Shown here piece by piece: positions 1 through 8,382 of a DNA stretch of 64,000 nucleotides. Source of the stretch: Aldehydirespirator sp965220345 (GTDB taxonomy: Bacteria > Actinomycetota > Acidimicrobiia > Acidimicrobiales > Aldehydirespiratoraceae). The first letter of the stretch is position 1, and each line of letters opens with the position of its first letter. Both the position numbers and the translations under genes were made by a program. The notes beneath the pieces are model-generated. The model saw only the letters and a list, made by a program, of their open reading frames with translations, did not search any database and was not told the origin of the DNA. Location: assembly GCA_965220345.1 (NCBI GenBank), contig OZ244822.1:2232001-2296000 (forward strand). The letters run 5' to 3'.

Positions 1-1
1 C

Positions 2-265
2 GATGGTTTCATCTCCATCGTGGCTGGACCACGGCGCTGGCTAGGCGACACCGGCGGCGGACAAATCCTGGGGGCGACAATTGTTGCGCCCCGGGCTGGT
101 GAGATGATCTCAGAAGTAGTGCTGGCCATGCGCACGGGTGCCTTCACGGGTCGCCTTGCTCAAGCTTCTCATGCTTACCCGAGCTGGTCCAACGGCGTGC
201 AAAAGACGGTGGCTCAGTTCTTCGGCGAGATCGAGGGCCGCCGTGCTTCAGTGATCGGCGACTGA
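2..265 (+). CDS. FAD-dependent pyridine nucleotide-disulfide oxidoreductase, C-terminal part (5' truncated by the window)
   Basis: The reading frame is open from the window edge and ends in TGA, giving 87 residues of the dimerisation domain that closes flavoprotein disulfide reductases such as dihydrolipoamide dehydrogenase and mercuric reductase-like enzymes. The stretch GGGQILGATIVAPRAGEMIS is the typical domain core. HAYPSWSNGVQ sits where the classical enzymes have HxHPTxxE; here the Glu of the His-Glu dyad is Asn. That is common in the mercuric-reductase-like side group with no proven disulfide substrate, so the substrate cannot be named. The FAD and NAD(P) domains and any CxxxxC redox pair lie outside the window. 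It converges on the yqgE gene. Confidence 0.85.
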   Translation, partial: DGFISIVAGPRRWLGDTGGGQILGATIVAPRAGEMISEVVLAMRTGAFTGRLAQASHAYPSWSNGVQKTVAQFFGEIEGRRASVIGD

Positions 266-302
266 CTTCTTCGTGGTTTCGTGGCCGTTATTTTTGTAGC
301 CG

Positions 303-854
303 TTAGTTGTCGGCAGGGTTGCGCGGATAAAAACGCAAGCGCCGCAGATCGCCCTGCTGGCGGGCAAAAATCTGCCACCATAACTCTTCAGGGTCAGACG
401 AGAAAGGATCGGATGCTTCCAGCTCCAGCACGAACCAGGCCTCATCAGCTAGTTCAGCTTCAAGCTGCCCTGGTGCCCAAGCCGAGAAACCAGCGAAAAT
501 TCGTACTTCGTCAAGTCCGCCAATATCACTGGGATTCTGTTCAAGATCGACAGTTCCGATCCGTCCCATGATCTGTGACCAGTTCTCATCCACGTCATCA
601 AGCGCCACCGAGGCGAGAGCTATCAAAGAAGACGTGCTTACCGGACCACCCGCAAACACCACTTTCGGCTTACACACTGCACTCGCCCAGTCTTTGATGA
701 CGCTGCTGACTGCTAGTTCGCTGGGTCGGTTGAGGATTATGCCCAGGGCACCTTCTTCGTCGGTGTGTTCAAGTACCAACAGCACCGTCTGGCAGAAGTT
801 GGATTCAGACAAGCTTGGTGATGCCACAAGCAGTTTCCCGCTGGTTAGTTCCAT
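303..854 (-). CDS. yqgE: YqgE/AlgH family protein (UPF0301)
   Basis: A 183-residue protein of normal family length. It starts GKLLVASPSLSESNFCQTVL, has the signature GALGIILNRPS at about residues 35-45, and FAGGPVSTSSLIAL from residue 67. These are the conserved stretches of the YqgE/AlgH family, a compact cytoplasmic fold whose biochemical role is unknown. AlgH was named for an effect on alginate genes in Pseudomonas, which does not transfer here. The gene converges with the oxidoreductase upstream and diverges from thiD, so it is probably its own transcription unit. Family assignment is firm; function is not. Confidence 0.9.
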   Translation of the reverse strand: MELTSGKLLVASPSLSESNFCQTVLLVLEHTDEEGALGIILNRPSELAVSSVIKDWASAVCKPKVVFAGGPVSTSSLIALASVALDDVDENWSQIMGRIGTVDLEQNPSDIGGLDEVRIFAGFSAWAPGQLEAELADEAWFVLELEASDPFSSDPEELWWQIFARQQGDLRRLRFYPRNPADN

Positions 855-998
855 CGGACGGTCCTGTAGTTGGCGGACGTTAGGAAGCGGTGCATTTGCA
901 CTCCAAGGGCTAGCCCCCTCAAAAGACCTGGGCGCTGATAGGTCTGTGAATTTTGCTGTGTGCCTGCGGTGAGCGGCTGTGTGGCACCATGTAAGGTC

Positions 999-1814
999 AT
1001 GGCTTCAACTGTGCCGCCGGTGCTTCTTACGATAGCCGCTTCAGACCCTCTCGGTGGAGCAGGCGTGCAAGCCGATCTATGCACTTTTGCTGCTTTTGGC
1101 GTGCATGGAACTTGCGCGCTTACTGCTGTGACTGCACAGTCTTTGCAAACTGTCACAACAGTTTCACCTGTTGAAGTTGAGTTAGTGGCTGAGCAGATTG
1201 ATCAGGTGGTTTCTTCGCTGGGCGTGTCGGGGGTCAAAACGGGATTGCTGCGACGCTGCGAAACAGTAGAACTAGTTGCCGAACGGATTGAGCGGGGAGA
1301 TCTGCCGTTGCCGGTAGTAGATCCAGTAATGGTGGACGGTCGGGGAGTTCCTTTCGTGGATCAAGAGACCCGCAGCGCCTACCGTGAGCGTCTGTTTCCG
1401 CTAGCGAAGGCCGTTACTCCTAATCGCAGTGAAGCCGAACTGCTCGCAGGTAGACCATTGCCGGGGCCTGAAGCAGTATTGGACTGTGCTGAAGTATTTC
1501 GGGGGCTCGGTGCCGAGGCAGTGATAGTCACTGGAGGTGCCTTCGAAAACAAGCCTGATGATGTGGTGATCCCTGCACACGATGACGCTTGGGTGATATC
1601 AAACAAGCGAGTCGAGACTCGTAATGTTCGAGGCAGTGGCTGCACCTTCTCGGCGGCTTTGGCAGCCAGCTTTGCTCTGGGCTTCAGCCTTGAAGATGCC
1701 GTCAGTGCAGCTGCTGACTTTGCTCGTAGTGCTATTGAGGAAGCGGCTGCATGGAACTTCGCTGGCTCCGGCCCGGTTTCGCACCTGCTCCGTCAAGGCT
1801 CACAATCACTGTGA
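999..1814 (+). CDS. thiD: hydroxymethylpyrimidine/phosphomethylpyrimidine kinase ThiD
   Basis: A ribokinase-fold enzyme of about 271 residues that phosphorylates HMP and HMP-phosphate in the pyrimidine branch of thiamine synthesis. Visible motifs are LTIAASDPLGGAGVQADL near the N-terminus, VDPVMVDG near residue 106, VTPNRSEAELL, and the anion-hole motif GSGCTFSAALAASFALG near residue 212. The ATG was chosen because family homology begins right after it; an in-frame GTG at 960 would add 13 residues without family resemblance. No thiC or thiE is nearby and no TPP riboswitch is visible in the short gap to yqgE. Confidence 0.9.
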   Translation: MASTVPPVLLTIAASDPLGGAGVQADLCTFAAFGVHGTCALTAVTAQSLQTVTTVSPVEVELVAEQIDQVVSSLGVSGVKTGLLRRCETVELVAERIERGDLPLPVVDPVMVDGRGVPFVDQETRSAYRERLFPLAKAVTPNRSEAELLAGRPLPGPEAVLDCAEVFRGLGAEAVIVTGGAFENKPDDVVIPAHDDAWVISNKRVETRNVRGSGCTFSAALAASFALGFSLEDAVSAAADFARSAIEEAAAWNFAGSGPVSHLLRQGSQSL

Positions 1815-1940
1815 TGGGTTCTTGAGCGGCTTTTGAATCCCAAAATTGTCACACATCGCAACAGCACTTCAATGGGCTTACCCGTTTTGTTGTCATCGTC
1901 ATTCCAGCCCACATTTGCCTAATATCAGCTCCACATCTTC

Positions 1941-2042
1941 AACTTTATATAAGCCAGCTTTGGCCTAGATCTGACCCATAACTTTAACTTTACATAAGCC
2001 AGCTTTGGCCTAGATCTGACCCATAACTTTAACTTTACATAA
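1941..2042. repeat. 45-bp tandem repeat, about 2.3 copies
   Basis: The gap between thiD and the next gene is just over 300 bases, and this repeat is its only visible structure. The unit begins GCCAGCTTTGGCCTAGATCT and ends in an AT-rich ACTTTAACTTTACATAA. Two full copies (from 1953 and from 1998) are identical and a partial copy precedes them with one mismatch. Inside each unit CCAGCTTTGG is a near-palindrome. Such exact copies indicate recent slippage or duplication. It may influence expression of the downstream gene; nothing coding is seen. Confidence 0.85.
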
Positions 2043-2119
2043 TGAGTATTTCAGGCGATTGGGGTGGCGATGCGTTTACAAAGCAGACAGCGCTTGATGA
2101 CCGTGTAGCGTTGTGAGCC

Positions 2120-3745
2120 GTGTCGAGGCGACTAGACATAGAACTCACGAGCCAGCGTGACGAGAGCACCTGGACTTGGCGTGCTGCTGGCGCACGTCAG
2201 CCCAAAGGTGAAGTCCGCTCCGAGCTGCTGCCAGCCTCAGCTGTTGTGGGCAGCGTGCTGCGTGCCGAAGCCGAGGACGGCCTTGACGGCTTGGAGATCA
2301 CCGTGGTCACCGAACCCAAAGTGCGGGCTGACCCAACCGATCGATTGGAGCTGATCACTGCTTCAAGTGCTCCTGGGGTCACCACCATGCTGGCACCGAA
2401 ATCGCGGCGTCGTGACCGCAAAGATCGCGGCTTTGACAACGATGATGACTTGGATGGCTTTGGTGATAACCGTCGTCGGGACCGCAAACGTAAACAGCGT
2501 CGCCGTGATGGAGATGATGCCGAAGACGGCAGTGAAGGTTCCAAAGCGAAGCGACGCGGCCGGGATCGTAGTGATCGTTCCGAACGTGGTGATCGCCGCG
2601 ATCGCCGCAAGCCCGAAAGCAGATCTGCTAGCAGGGCTACCAACAAGGCTGAGAGTCGCTCTGAACGTCGATCCGATGACCGTCGCAGCTCAAAACGCAG
2701 CAAGGATCGCTCTGACCGCAATGTGCAGCACCGTTCAGATCATTCCCCTCGCTCGGCGCGTCCGCGAGGGCCGGGACTCAAAGCAAAAAGAGTGCATCGC
2801 CAAGCCGCACTGAAGGCTCTGCCTTCTGATCAGCAACCGCTCGCTCGTGAAGTGCTTCGCGGCGGGGTGCCAGCAGTACGCAATTCCATTGAACGGATGA
2901 ACTCCAAAGCGGTTGATGCCAAACTCCCTCAAATCAAAGCCGATCCCCTTCTGGCACTCGCCGAACAGTTGGCCCCTGTGTTGAAAGCAGCCGAATGGCG
3001 GGACCGTGCTGAGGCAGCTCTAGCCGGAATTGACAATGTCGACTTGCGTGAGATTCGCTCAGTAATCGCCGCCGCGGATCGAGCCGCTCGAAGCGACGAA
3101 ACCCGAACCTTGGCCGAGAACCTCAAAGACGGTTTCGCTAAGCGCCTTGAAGCAGATCAACGCCGCTGGCTTGATGAGTTGGCTGCGACCATCGGCGAGG
3201 GACGCACTATCCGAGCTTTGCGTCTGAGTTCGTGGCCTCCAAAAGCTGGTACACCGCTGCCGATAGATATGGCTGAACGACTCGCCGGTCTGGCTGCTGC
3301 GGATTTGAGCGCCGACACCAACCAACAGCGCTGGTCGACGGTGATGGACGCAGTGTCTTTTTCACCCGTTCGCACTCAGGTGATCCCTGCGGGGATTCCT
3401 GAGAAGCCCGACGAAGAGTTGCTTGACTTGGTTCGTCAACTGGCATCACGGGTGCCTCAGATAGCAGCACTGTTCGGTATCACCGCGCAAACTCCAGCAA
3501 AGACCCCCAAGAAGATAAATTCACCACCATCTGAAGCAACTCCATCTGAAGCAGCATCACTTGAAGCAGCACAGCCAGACAATCTGCCTAGCGAACAACA
3601 ATCTGCCGAAACGGCTGAACCAACCGCAGACAGCACAGCTGAGCCAACCGCTGAACCTGCTACCGACAGTGCCGTTGATCCCGTTGCCGACAGCACAGCT
3701 GAACCCGTTGTCGACGGCACTGTTGAGCCCAGCACCGAACCCTGA
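2120..3745 (+). CDS. charged low-complexity protein with a helical core domain, function unknown
   Basis: A 541-residue protein starting at GTG. Residues about 1-90 form a small beta-rich domain (LDIELTSQRDESTWTWRAAG). Residues about 95-225 are almost entirely Arg, Lys, Asp, Glu and Ser (runs such as RRRDRKRKQRRRDGDD), as in disordered nucleic-acid-binding tails. Residues about 230-455 are a helical domain (RVHRQAALKALPSDQQPLAREVL...) that looks conserved rather than low-complexity. The last 80 residues are Ala/Glu/Pro repeats of the type STAEPTAEP. No catalytic motif or membrane segment is visible. An RNA- or ribosome-associated role is suggested only by charge; I do not recognise a named family. 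Confidence 0.75.
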   Translation: MSRRLDIELTSQRDESTWTWRAAGARQPKGEVRSELLPASAVVGSVLRAEAEDGLDGLEITVVTEPKVRADPTDRLELITASSAPGVTTMLAPKSRRRDRKDRGFDNDDDLDGFGDNRRRDRKRKQRRRDGDDAEDGSEGSKAKRRGRDRSDRSERGDRRDRRKPESRSASRATNKAESRSERRSDDRRSSKRSKDRSDRNVQHRSDHSPRSARPRGPGLKAKRVHRQAALKALPSDQQPLAREVLRGGVPAVRNSIERMNSKAVDAKLPQIKADPLLALAEQLAPVLKAAEWRDRAEAALAGIDNVDLREIRSVIAAADRAARSDETRTLAENLKDGFAKRLEADQRRWLDELAATIGEGRTIRALRLSSWPPKAGTPLPIDMAERLAGLAAADLSADTNQQRWSTVMDAVSFSPVRTQVIPAGIPEKPDEELLDLVRQLASRVPQIAALFGITAQTPAKTPKKINSPPSEATPSEAASLEAAQPDNLPSEQQSAETAEPTADSTAEPTAEPATDSAVDPVADSTAEPVVDGTVEPSTEP

Positions 3746-3806
3746 CGCTGAGCAGCCAGTCCACTCCCCCGCTGCTTGCGGTTCATCGGTGGTTTATGTG
3801 GGTTTA

Positions 3807-4292
3807 TTACGATGGTGGTAGCGCGCGATGCACGGTGATGGCACGAGCCACTAAGCCGTGAGTCTCAAAAAAGTTCTTGGTATTACGGTCTCCTGGCAGC
3901 GCCAAGCTGTCCACACCGATGCAGCCTTGTTCGCTAGCCCAAGCCAGCAGTAGCTCCATCATGGCTTCGCCCACTCCCACACCGCGGGCATCAGGCAACA
4001 CGTAGATGTCACCAATACGCCCCAACATGGTGTCGTTGTGCAGTTTCACTAGTCGAATAACTCCATAGCCGACCACAGCATCATCGACGGTGCCGACCAC
4101 GACTTGAGCCTGTTCGTCTTGGAGATCCTGGTTCAAGCTGTCTGACTGCGGCACTCGACGAGCCTCTAGCTGCGACCACACAGCACCCCCACGCAGCAAG
4201 GTCAGCTCCGCCGTAGCTTGTGCCGCTAGTTCAGCCAGAAGCGCTGCATCAGCGGTCACCGCTGGCCTGGCACCTTCATTAATCGCAGTCAT
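3807..4292 (-). CDS. GNAT family N-acetyltransferase
   Basis: A 161-residue single-domain GNAT protein. Motif A, which binds the acetyl-CoA pyrophosphate, is seen as YVLPDARGVGVGEAMMELLL (R-x-x-G-x-G). It is preceded by the beta4 strand IGDIYVLP and followed by a typical motif B tail (NFFETHGLVARAITVHR). The substrate cannot be read from sequence. It converges with the charged protein upstream and lies next to the acidic DUF4193-like gene in the same orientation, separated by about 110 bases. Confidence 0.85.
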   Translation of the reverse strand: MTAINEGARPAVTADAALLAELAAQATAELTLLRGGAVWSQLEARRVPQSDSLNQDLQDEQAQVVVGTVDDAVVGYGVIRLVKLHNDTMLGRIGDIYVLPDARGVGVGEAMMELLLAWASEQGCIGVDSLALPGDRNTKNFFETHGLVARAITVHRALPPS

Positions 4293-4405
4293 GTGTTAGT
4301 GATGTGTTAGTGATCGTGAGCTGCCGGTCACAGGCTGACTGCCATGAACTGTTGCCAGCAGTTGAGCCCGAGTTTGTCGCCCCGAGTGAAGCGCTAAACA
4401 CGGTC

Positions 4406-4990
4406 TCATAGGTTATTGATGATCGATTCGCAGGGATCTTCGCCCGAAGGGCACACTGGATTGCTACGAGAGCCGAACTGCGAGACGCTCACAATCAAGA
4501 AGCACTGACCGCAAGTCCATTCGTCGGAGCTCGGCGGCGCAACCGTGGAAGTTGACTTCGACTCGGCAGCACCATCATCTTCATCGTCGTCGTCATCGTC
4601 GTCACTGGCGGCTATGCGATCTCGGAGTATCGCTTCTAGGTCAGCCTCAACATCGCTGGGATGCACATCCTCGTCGTCGTCATCGTCATCCTCCGATGGT
4701 GCTGGCACGTCGTCTTCGTCATCGTCGTCCTCATCGCTATCGTCGCTGTCCGAAGCCCCGTCATCAAGATCGTCGTCAAGGTCGCCATTGAGATCGTCAT
4801 CAAGATCGTCGTCAAGGTCACCATCAAGGTCGGCGGGGTCAGGGCCGTCATCTAGGTCGTCGCCGTCAAGATCCTCTTCGTCATCATCAAAGTCGGGTTC
4901 GTCGTCGAGATCTTCGTCGAACTCGCTGACCACAAAGCTGTCGTCATCGCCGTCAAAGAAGTCTTCATCAATAGTTGCTTTATTGCTCAT
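4406..4990 (-). CDS. DUF4193-like protein with long acidic N-terminal region
   Basis: The C-terminal 40 residues, DEWTCGQCFLIVSVSQFGS followed by CPSG and CES, match the actinobacterial DUF4193 signature (DEFTCSSCFLVxHxSQL, then a second Cys pair), so a small zinc-binding site is likely. The preceding roughly 150 residues are nearly all Asp, Glu and Ser, with repeats of the form GDLDDDLDD. As I recall, typical DUF4193 proteins are about 100 residues, so this one is about twice as long and the excess is acidic. An antisense serine-rich ORF over the same bases is a codon-composition shadow. Function of the family is unknown; it is a useful actinobacterial marker. Confidence 0.8.
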   Translation of the reverse strand: MSNKATIDEDFFDGDDDSFVVSEFDEDLDDEPDFDDDEEDLDGDDLDDGPDPADLDGDLDDDLDDDLNGDLDDDLDDGASDSDDSDEDDDDEDDVPAPSEDDDDDDEDVHPSDVEADLEAILRDRIAASDDDDDDDEDDGAAESKSTSTVAPPSSDEWTCGQCFLIVSVSQFGSRSNPVCPSGEDPCESIINNL

Positions 4991-5142
4991 GGTTCCACCT
5001 CCAAATTCAGTAGCTACTCAACTGACTTGAGTTACCTAACTTCATTGAGGGCGGACTATAGACAGTGAGAACCTCTTTGCGATGGATTTACCCCTCATTA
5101 ACCCGTACGCGAACCCTTACTCGCGCTCTAGGGTCACCGGCA

Positions 5143-6525
5143 ATGAAATCTGTGAGCTTGGCCTGGTTTCGCCGCGACCTGCGTCTCATCGACAATCCGG
5201 CATGGGCTTCCGCCGCAACCGCAGACGAGACAGCAGCTCTGGTCGTGATACAGCCCGCCTTGCTGGCAGCAGCAGGGCCATGGCGGAAACGAACTTATCT
5301 AAGCGCTTTGGCGGGTCTGGATCAATCGCTGCGAAATCTCGGTGCTGGACTGTGGGTGGAGGTGGGCAACCCTGCACAAGTGCTGCCGAGCATCATCAAC
5401 CGTCTCGACGCACAGCATGTGGCCTGCAACGCAGATGTAACGAGATGGTCGGTATCTAGGGATCTGCAAGTAGCTCAAGCCATCAAAGTGCCACTTCAGG
5501 CTCACTGGGGAACGATGGTGCATCCCCCAGGCCGAGTGCTTACAACGGCTGGCACCTTGTCGAGAGTGTTCACACCCTTCTACAAGACCTGGGCGCAGAT
5601 CCCGCTGCCTGACGCAGCCGAGCCATCGCCAACACGGGTGCTGACCCCGCCCGCTGCAAGCACACTTGAACATGCTCTCGCCGCATTCGGTATTGACGCA
5701 CCCGAACCGTGGGGCGAGCATGATGCTTTGGATCAGCTAGATGCCTGGCAGCAGCGGGTGGATGACTACCAAGAAACCCGTGACTTCCCGTCGGTGGCTG
5801 GGACTTCTGAGCTTTCGGCTGCGCTTCGCTTCGGGTTGCTGTCACCTCGCTACGCAGCAGATGTTGTCGGCACGCACACTTCGGGGCGCGCAAGCTTCGT
5901 GAGACAGTTGGCCTGGCGGGACTGGTATGCCCATCTCACCGCTGAGCATCCCGACATCCACGAGGTGAGCTTGCGAAGCGAATACGACCGGATCGCTTGG
6001 CGCAGCGGCCCCGATGCCAACACAGAGTTCGTCGCTTGGCGTGAAGGTCAGACCGGCTATCCAATTGTGGATGCTGCTATGCGCCAGCTGGCCGCCACCG
6101 GGTGGATGCATAACCGTCTGCGCATGATTACCGCTTCGTTCCTTGTGAAAGATCTGCTTATCGACTGGAGGCGTGGCGAACGATGGTTTCGGCGGATGCT
6201 CAGCGACGGCGAGATAGCTCAAAACGCTGGCAACTGGCAGTGGGTGGCTGGCACCGGACCCGATGCAGCTCCTTACTTCCGTATCTTCAACCCAGTAACA
6301 CAGAGTCAACGTTTCGATCCTGAAGGCCTTTATCTGCGAGGTTGGCTGCCGGAACTGGCAGGCCTCAACAATCGTGAGATTCACGCTCCCTGGCTAGCGA
6401 AGCCGCTGGATTTGGCTGCCGCCGGGGTCAGCTTGGGAGTCAACTACCCAATGCCAATAGTGGATCACGCCGAGGCCCGGCAACACACCATCGCTGCCTA
6501 CAAGCAAGCCCTACACAAAGCCTGA
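5143..6525 (+). CDS. phrB: deoxyribodipyrimidine photolyase (DNA photolyase/cryptochrome class I)
   Basis: About 460 residues. The N-terminal alpha/beta antenna domain opens with SVSLAWFRRDLRLIDNPAW. The C-terminal FAD domain shows SFVRQLAWRDWYAHL, then DAAMRQLAATGWMHNRLRM, LLIDWRRGERWF and the flavin-site block NAGNWQWVAGTGPDAAPYFR, ending with the RIFNPVTQSQRFDPEGLY signature. These are features of class I CPD photolyases, which repair cyclobutane pyrimidine dimers using blue light. The internal ATG is preferred because the extra N-terminal 26 residues of the longest frame look non-homologous. It converges with the ThyX-like gene. Confidence 0.93.
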   Translation: MKSVSLAWFRRDLRLIDNPAWASAATADETAALVVIQPALLAAAGPWRKRTYLSALAGLDQSLRNLGAGLWVEVGNPAQVLPSIINRLDAQHVACNADVTRWSVSRDLQVAQAIKVPLQAHWGTMVHPPGRVLTTAGTLSRVFTPFYKTWAQIPLPDAAEPSPTRVLTPPAASTLEHALAAFGIDAPEPWGEHDALDQLDAWQQRVDDYQETRDFPSVAGTSELSAALRFGLLSPRYAADVVGTHTSGRASFVRQLAWRDWYAHLTAEHPDIHEVSLRSEYDRIAWRSGPDANTEFVAWREGQTGYPIVDAAMRQLAATGWMHNRLRMITASFLVKDLLIDWRRGERWFRRMLSDGEIAQNAGNWQWVAGTGPDAAPYFRIFNPVTQSQRFDPEGLYLRGWLPELAGLNNREIHAPWLAKPLDLAAAGVSLGVNYPMPIVDHAEARQHTIAAYKQALHKA

Positions 6526-6603
6526 CATCTTCAAAGTCAAGTATGAACCCCGAGTTACCCATGAACTCAGAGGCGCTCATGGTTGCCTCAAAGGCAAGCC
6601 AAG

Positions 6604-8280
6604 TCAGTCGCCACTAGCTGACGGCGGACCGTGCGCGCTGAGAGCCTCAGCGGGATGCGACTGCAACGAACGCAGTCGCGCCACACGCCTTTCAGCATCG
6701 AGTCGTCCCAGTCCTGAGTCTTCTTCGTGATCCACGAACGACATCATCTCAGCCACCGCCACATGTCCTGCCTGTTCAGCGATCAGGCGATGCATTTGCT
6801 GGCACACCCGTCGGTATGCGGGATGACCCTGCGGCGTGGTGCGCAGCTCCAACATGTGCATAGCTGCACGAGCATTGAGCTGCATCGAATAGCGAATCCG
6901 ATAAGCCAGTGACACCGCGTAGCAGGCTTGATCGTTGAACTCAGGGTAAAGAGCTTCATAGAGCCTGGCTGAGCGTGCCATCACCTCATCAAAGGCTTGA
7001 TCCTGTCCGGCCGCATCCACAGCAGCTGGACGCACATAACCATGCTTTGGTGATAACGGCTGCCAGTCAATGGTCAACATCCGGTGGCGTTGCAGATCAC
7101 GGAACGCCCCATAATCAGATAGCACATCAAAGCGGTAATAAACACGCTCCAGCGCTCTTCCTGGCCGATGCCGACGGTTCTGGCGGTCACCGCAATAAGC
7201 ACGAACCACCGCTAAGCGTTCTTCGGTGGTCATAGCCGTAACCCGTGACTCAATGGTGCGTTCAGCTAGCGAAGTATGCGCATAGAGCATCGCTGCGATC
7301 ATTTTGGTTTCGCCGTCAGGGTCGTAATCAACTAGCTCCACAGAGTCGTCCGCGACGGGTCCCCCGACAGCGTCACCGAAGATGGCTTTAGCGGCTTCGT
7401 CCATGGCAGCGCGGTTGTCGGCCTGGTAGCTGGAGGTCAGCTCGCCACGGTCGGGGCGGTCAACTCGCTTCAAGAACGACGGGATCACTTTGCGCAGTTC
7501 GGTGAGCATCATTTCGGCGTAGTAGTGAGCTTCCGGCAGATGCATTGACCGCATCCGCACAAGCAGAGCCTCATAAGATTGCCCAGTGCCGTAGATACCT
7601 ACGTTGCTCAAAGATGCTGCTGGCAGCAGCCCGCGTATTGAGTCAAGCGCTCGTGCTGTGATTGCTTGGCGGTAAGCGAAATCCGAGTCGCCTGGTGTTT
7701 TGGGCATGTTGGCGCGAAAGAAGTCCTGCATTACCGGCATTAGTTCCGCATAAGTCGCGAACATGCGGTCAATGTCGCCTACGTAACGAGTGCCCAGCGG
7801 CGAGTTCAGCACTTCGTAGTCTCGGTAGTAGCGGTAACGCCCGCCGAGGCGCTGGTCGTAGGCGATGTAGCGGGTGCTCTGCTCTAAATACGCCATCAGC
7901 CGACCCCATTCCAGCACTTTGGTGAGCACGTTAGAGGCCTGTTCGCAGGCCAGATGCACTCCCCCGAGTTGCGCTACAGAATCGTCGCCGTATTCAAAGA
8001 AAACCCTTTCATACAGAGCCTCGGCCCGGCGCAAACCAACGGTGGCATCAATGGTGATGTCACCGCTGATGTCCAGATCGTCAACGAACTCATCAAGGAA
8101 CAGCCTGCGCAAACTCGACACTGACCGGGAGTAACGGGCGAACAGGGCACCTTTTACGACTTCGGGCAGGTTAACCAGCGCGAACACCGGCTGATCTAGG
8201 TTGGTGAAATAGCGCCGCAGGATGTCGGCTTCTTCGGGCGAGAAAGATTCCGCCGCGTAGAGGTTCACAAGCCGCGACAT
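6604..8280 (-). CDS. FAD-dependent thymidylate synthase-like protein, long two-domain form
   Basis: A 558-residue protein with two ThyX-like halves. Classical ThyX is about 220-250 residues with the motif RHRxxSxxxxSxR. Here the N-terminal half has ARYSRSVSSLRRLFLDEF and the C-terminal half has FRDLQRHRMLTIDWQPLSP, both imperfect versions. Long ThyX-like proteins of this size are known in actinobacteria and Chloroflexi, often annotated simply as thymidylate synthase. It may still make dTMP from dUMP, but the altered motifs leave activity unproven. No ThyA, DfrA or dUTPase is in the window. The start MSRLVNLYAAESFSPEE gives the best N-terminus. Confidence 0.75.
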   Translation of the reverse strand: MSRLVNLYAAESFSPEEADILRRYFTNLDQPVFALVNLPEVVKGALFARYSRSVSSLRRLFLDEFVDDLDISGDITIDATVGLRRAEALYERVFFEYGDDSVAQLGGVHLACEQASNVLTKVLEWGRLMAYLEQSTRYIAYDQRLGGRYRYYRDYEVLNSPLGTRYVGDIDRMFATYAELMPVMQDFFRANMPKTPGDSDFAYRQAITARALDSIRGLLPAASLSNVGIYGTGQSYEALLVRMRSMHLPEAHYYAEMMLTELRKVIPSFLKRVDRPDRGELTSSYQADNRAAMDEAAKAIFGDAVGGPVADDSVELVDYDPDGETKMIAAMLYAHTSLAERTIESRVTAMTTEERLAVVRAYCGDRQNRRHRPGRALERVYYRFDVLSDYGAFRDLQRHRMLTIDWQPLSPKHGYVRPAAVDAAGQDQAFDEVMARSARLYEALYPEFNDQACYAVSLAYRIRYSMQLNARAAMHMLELRTTPQGHPAYRRVCQQMHRLIAEQAGHVAVAEMMSFVDHEEDSGLGRLDAERRVARLRSLQSHPAEALSAHGPPSASGD

Positions 8281-8382
8281 TAGGCCCGTCGCAGGCGCAG
8301 TTCGCGGACACTAGCAGCAGCAACTTTTTGCTGACATGCGACCTTGATGCCGAAGCCGGTTAGTTGTGCAGGTTTTGTAGTG

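Noticed and set aside
2197..2721. Arg/Ser-rich minus-strand ORF inside the charged protein gene
   Set aside because: It is the antisense shadow of Arg/Asp-rich codons; no start context and no homology.
4545..5030. Serine-rich plus-strand ORF opposite the acidic gene
   Set aside because: Asp codons GAC/GAT read on the other strand give Ser/Val/Ile repeats. The minus strand has the DUF4193 signature.
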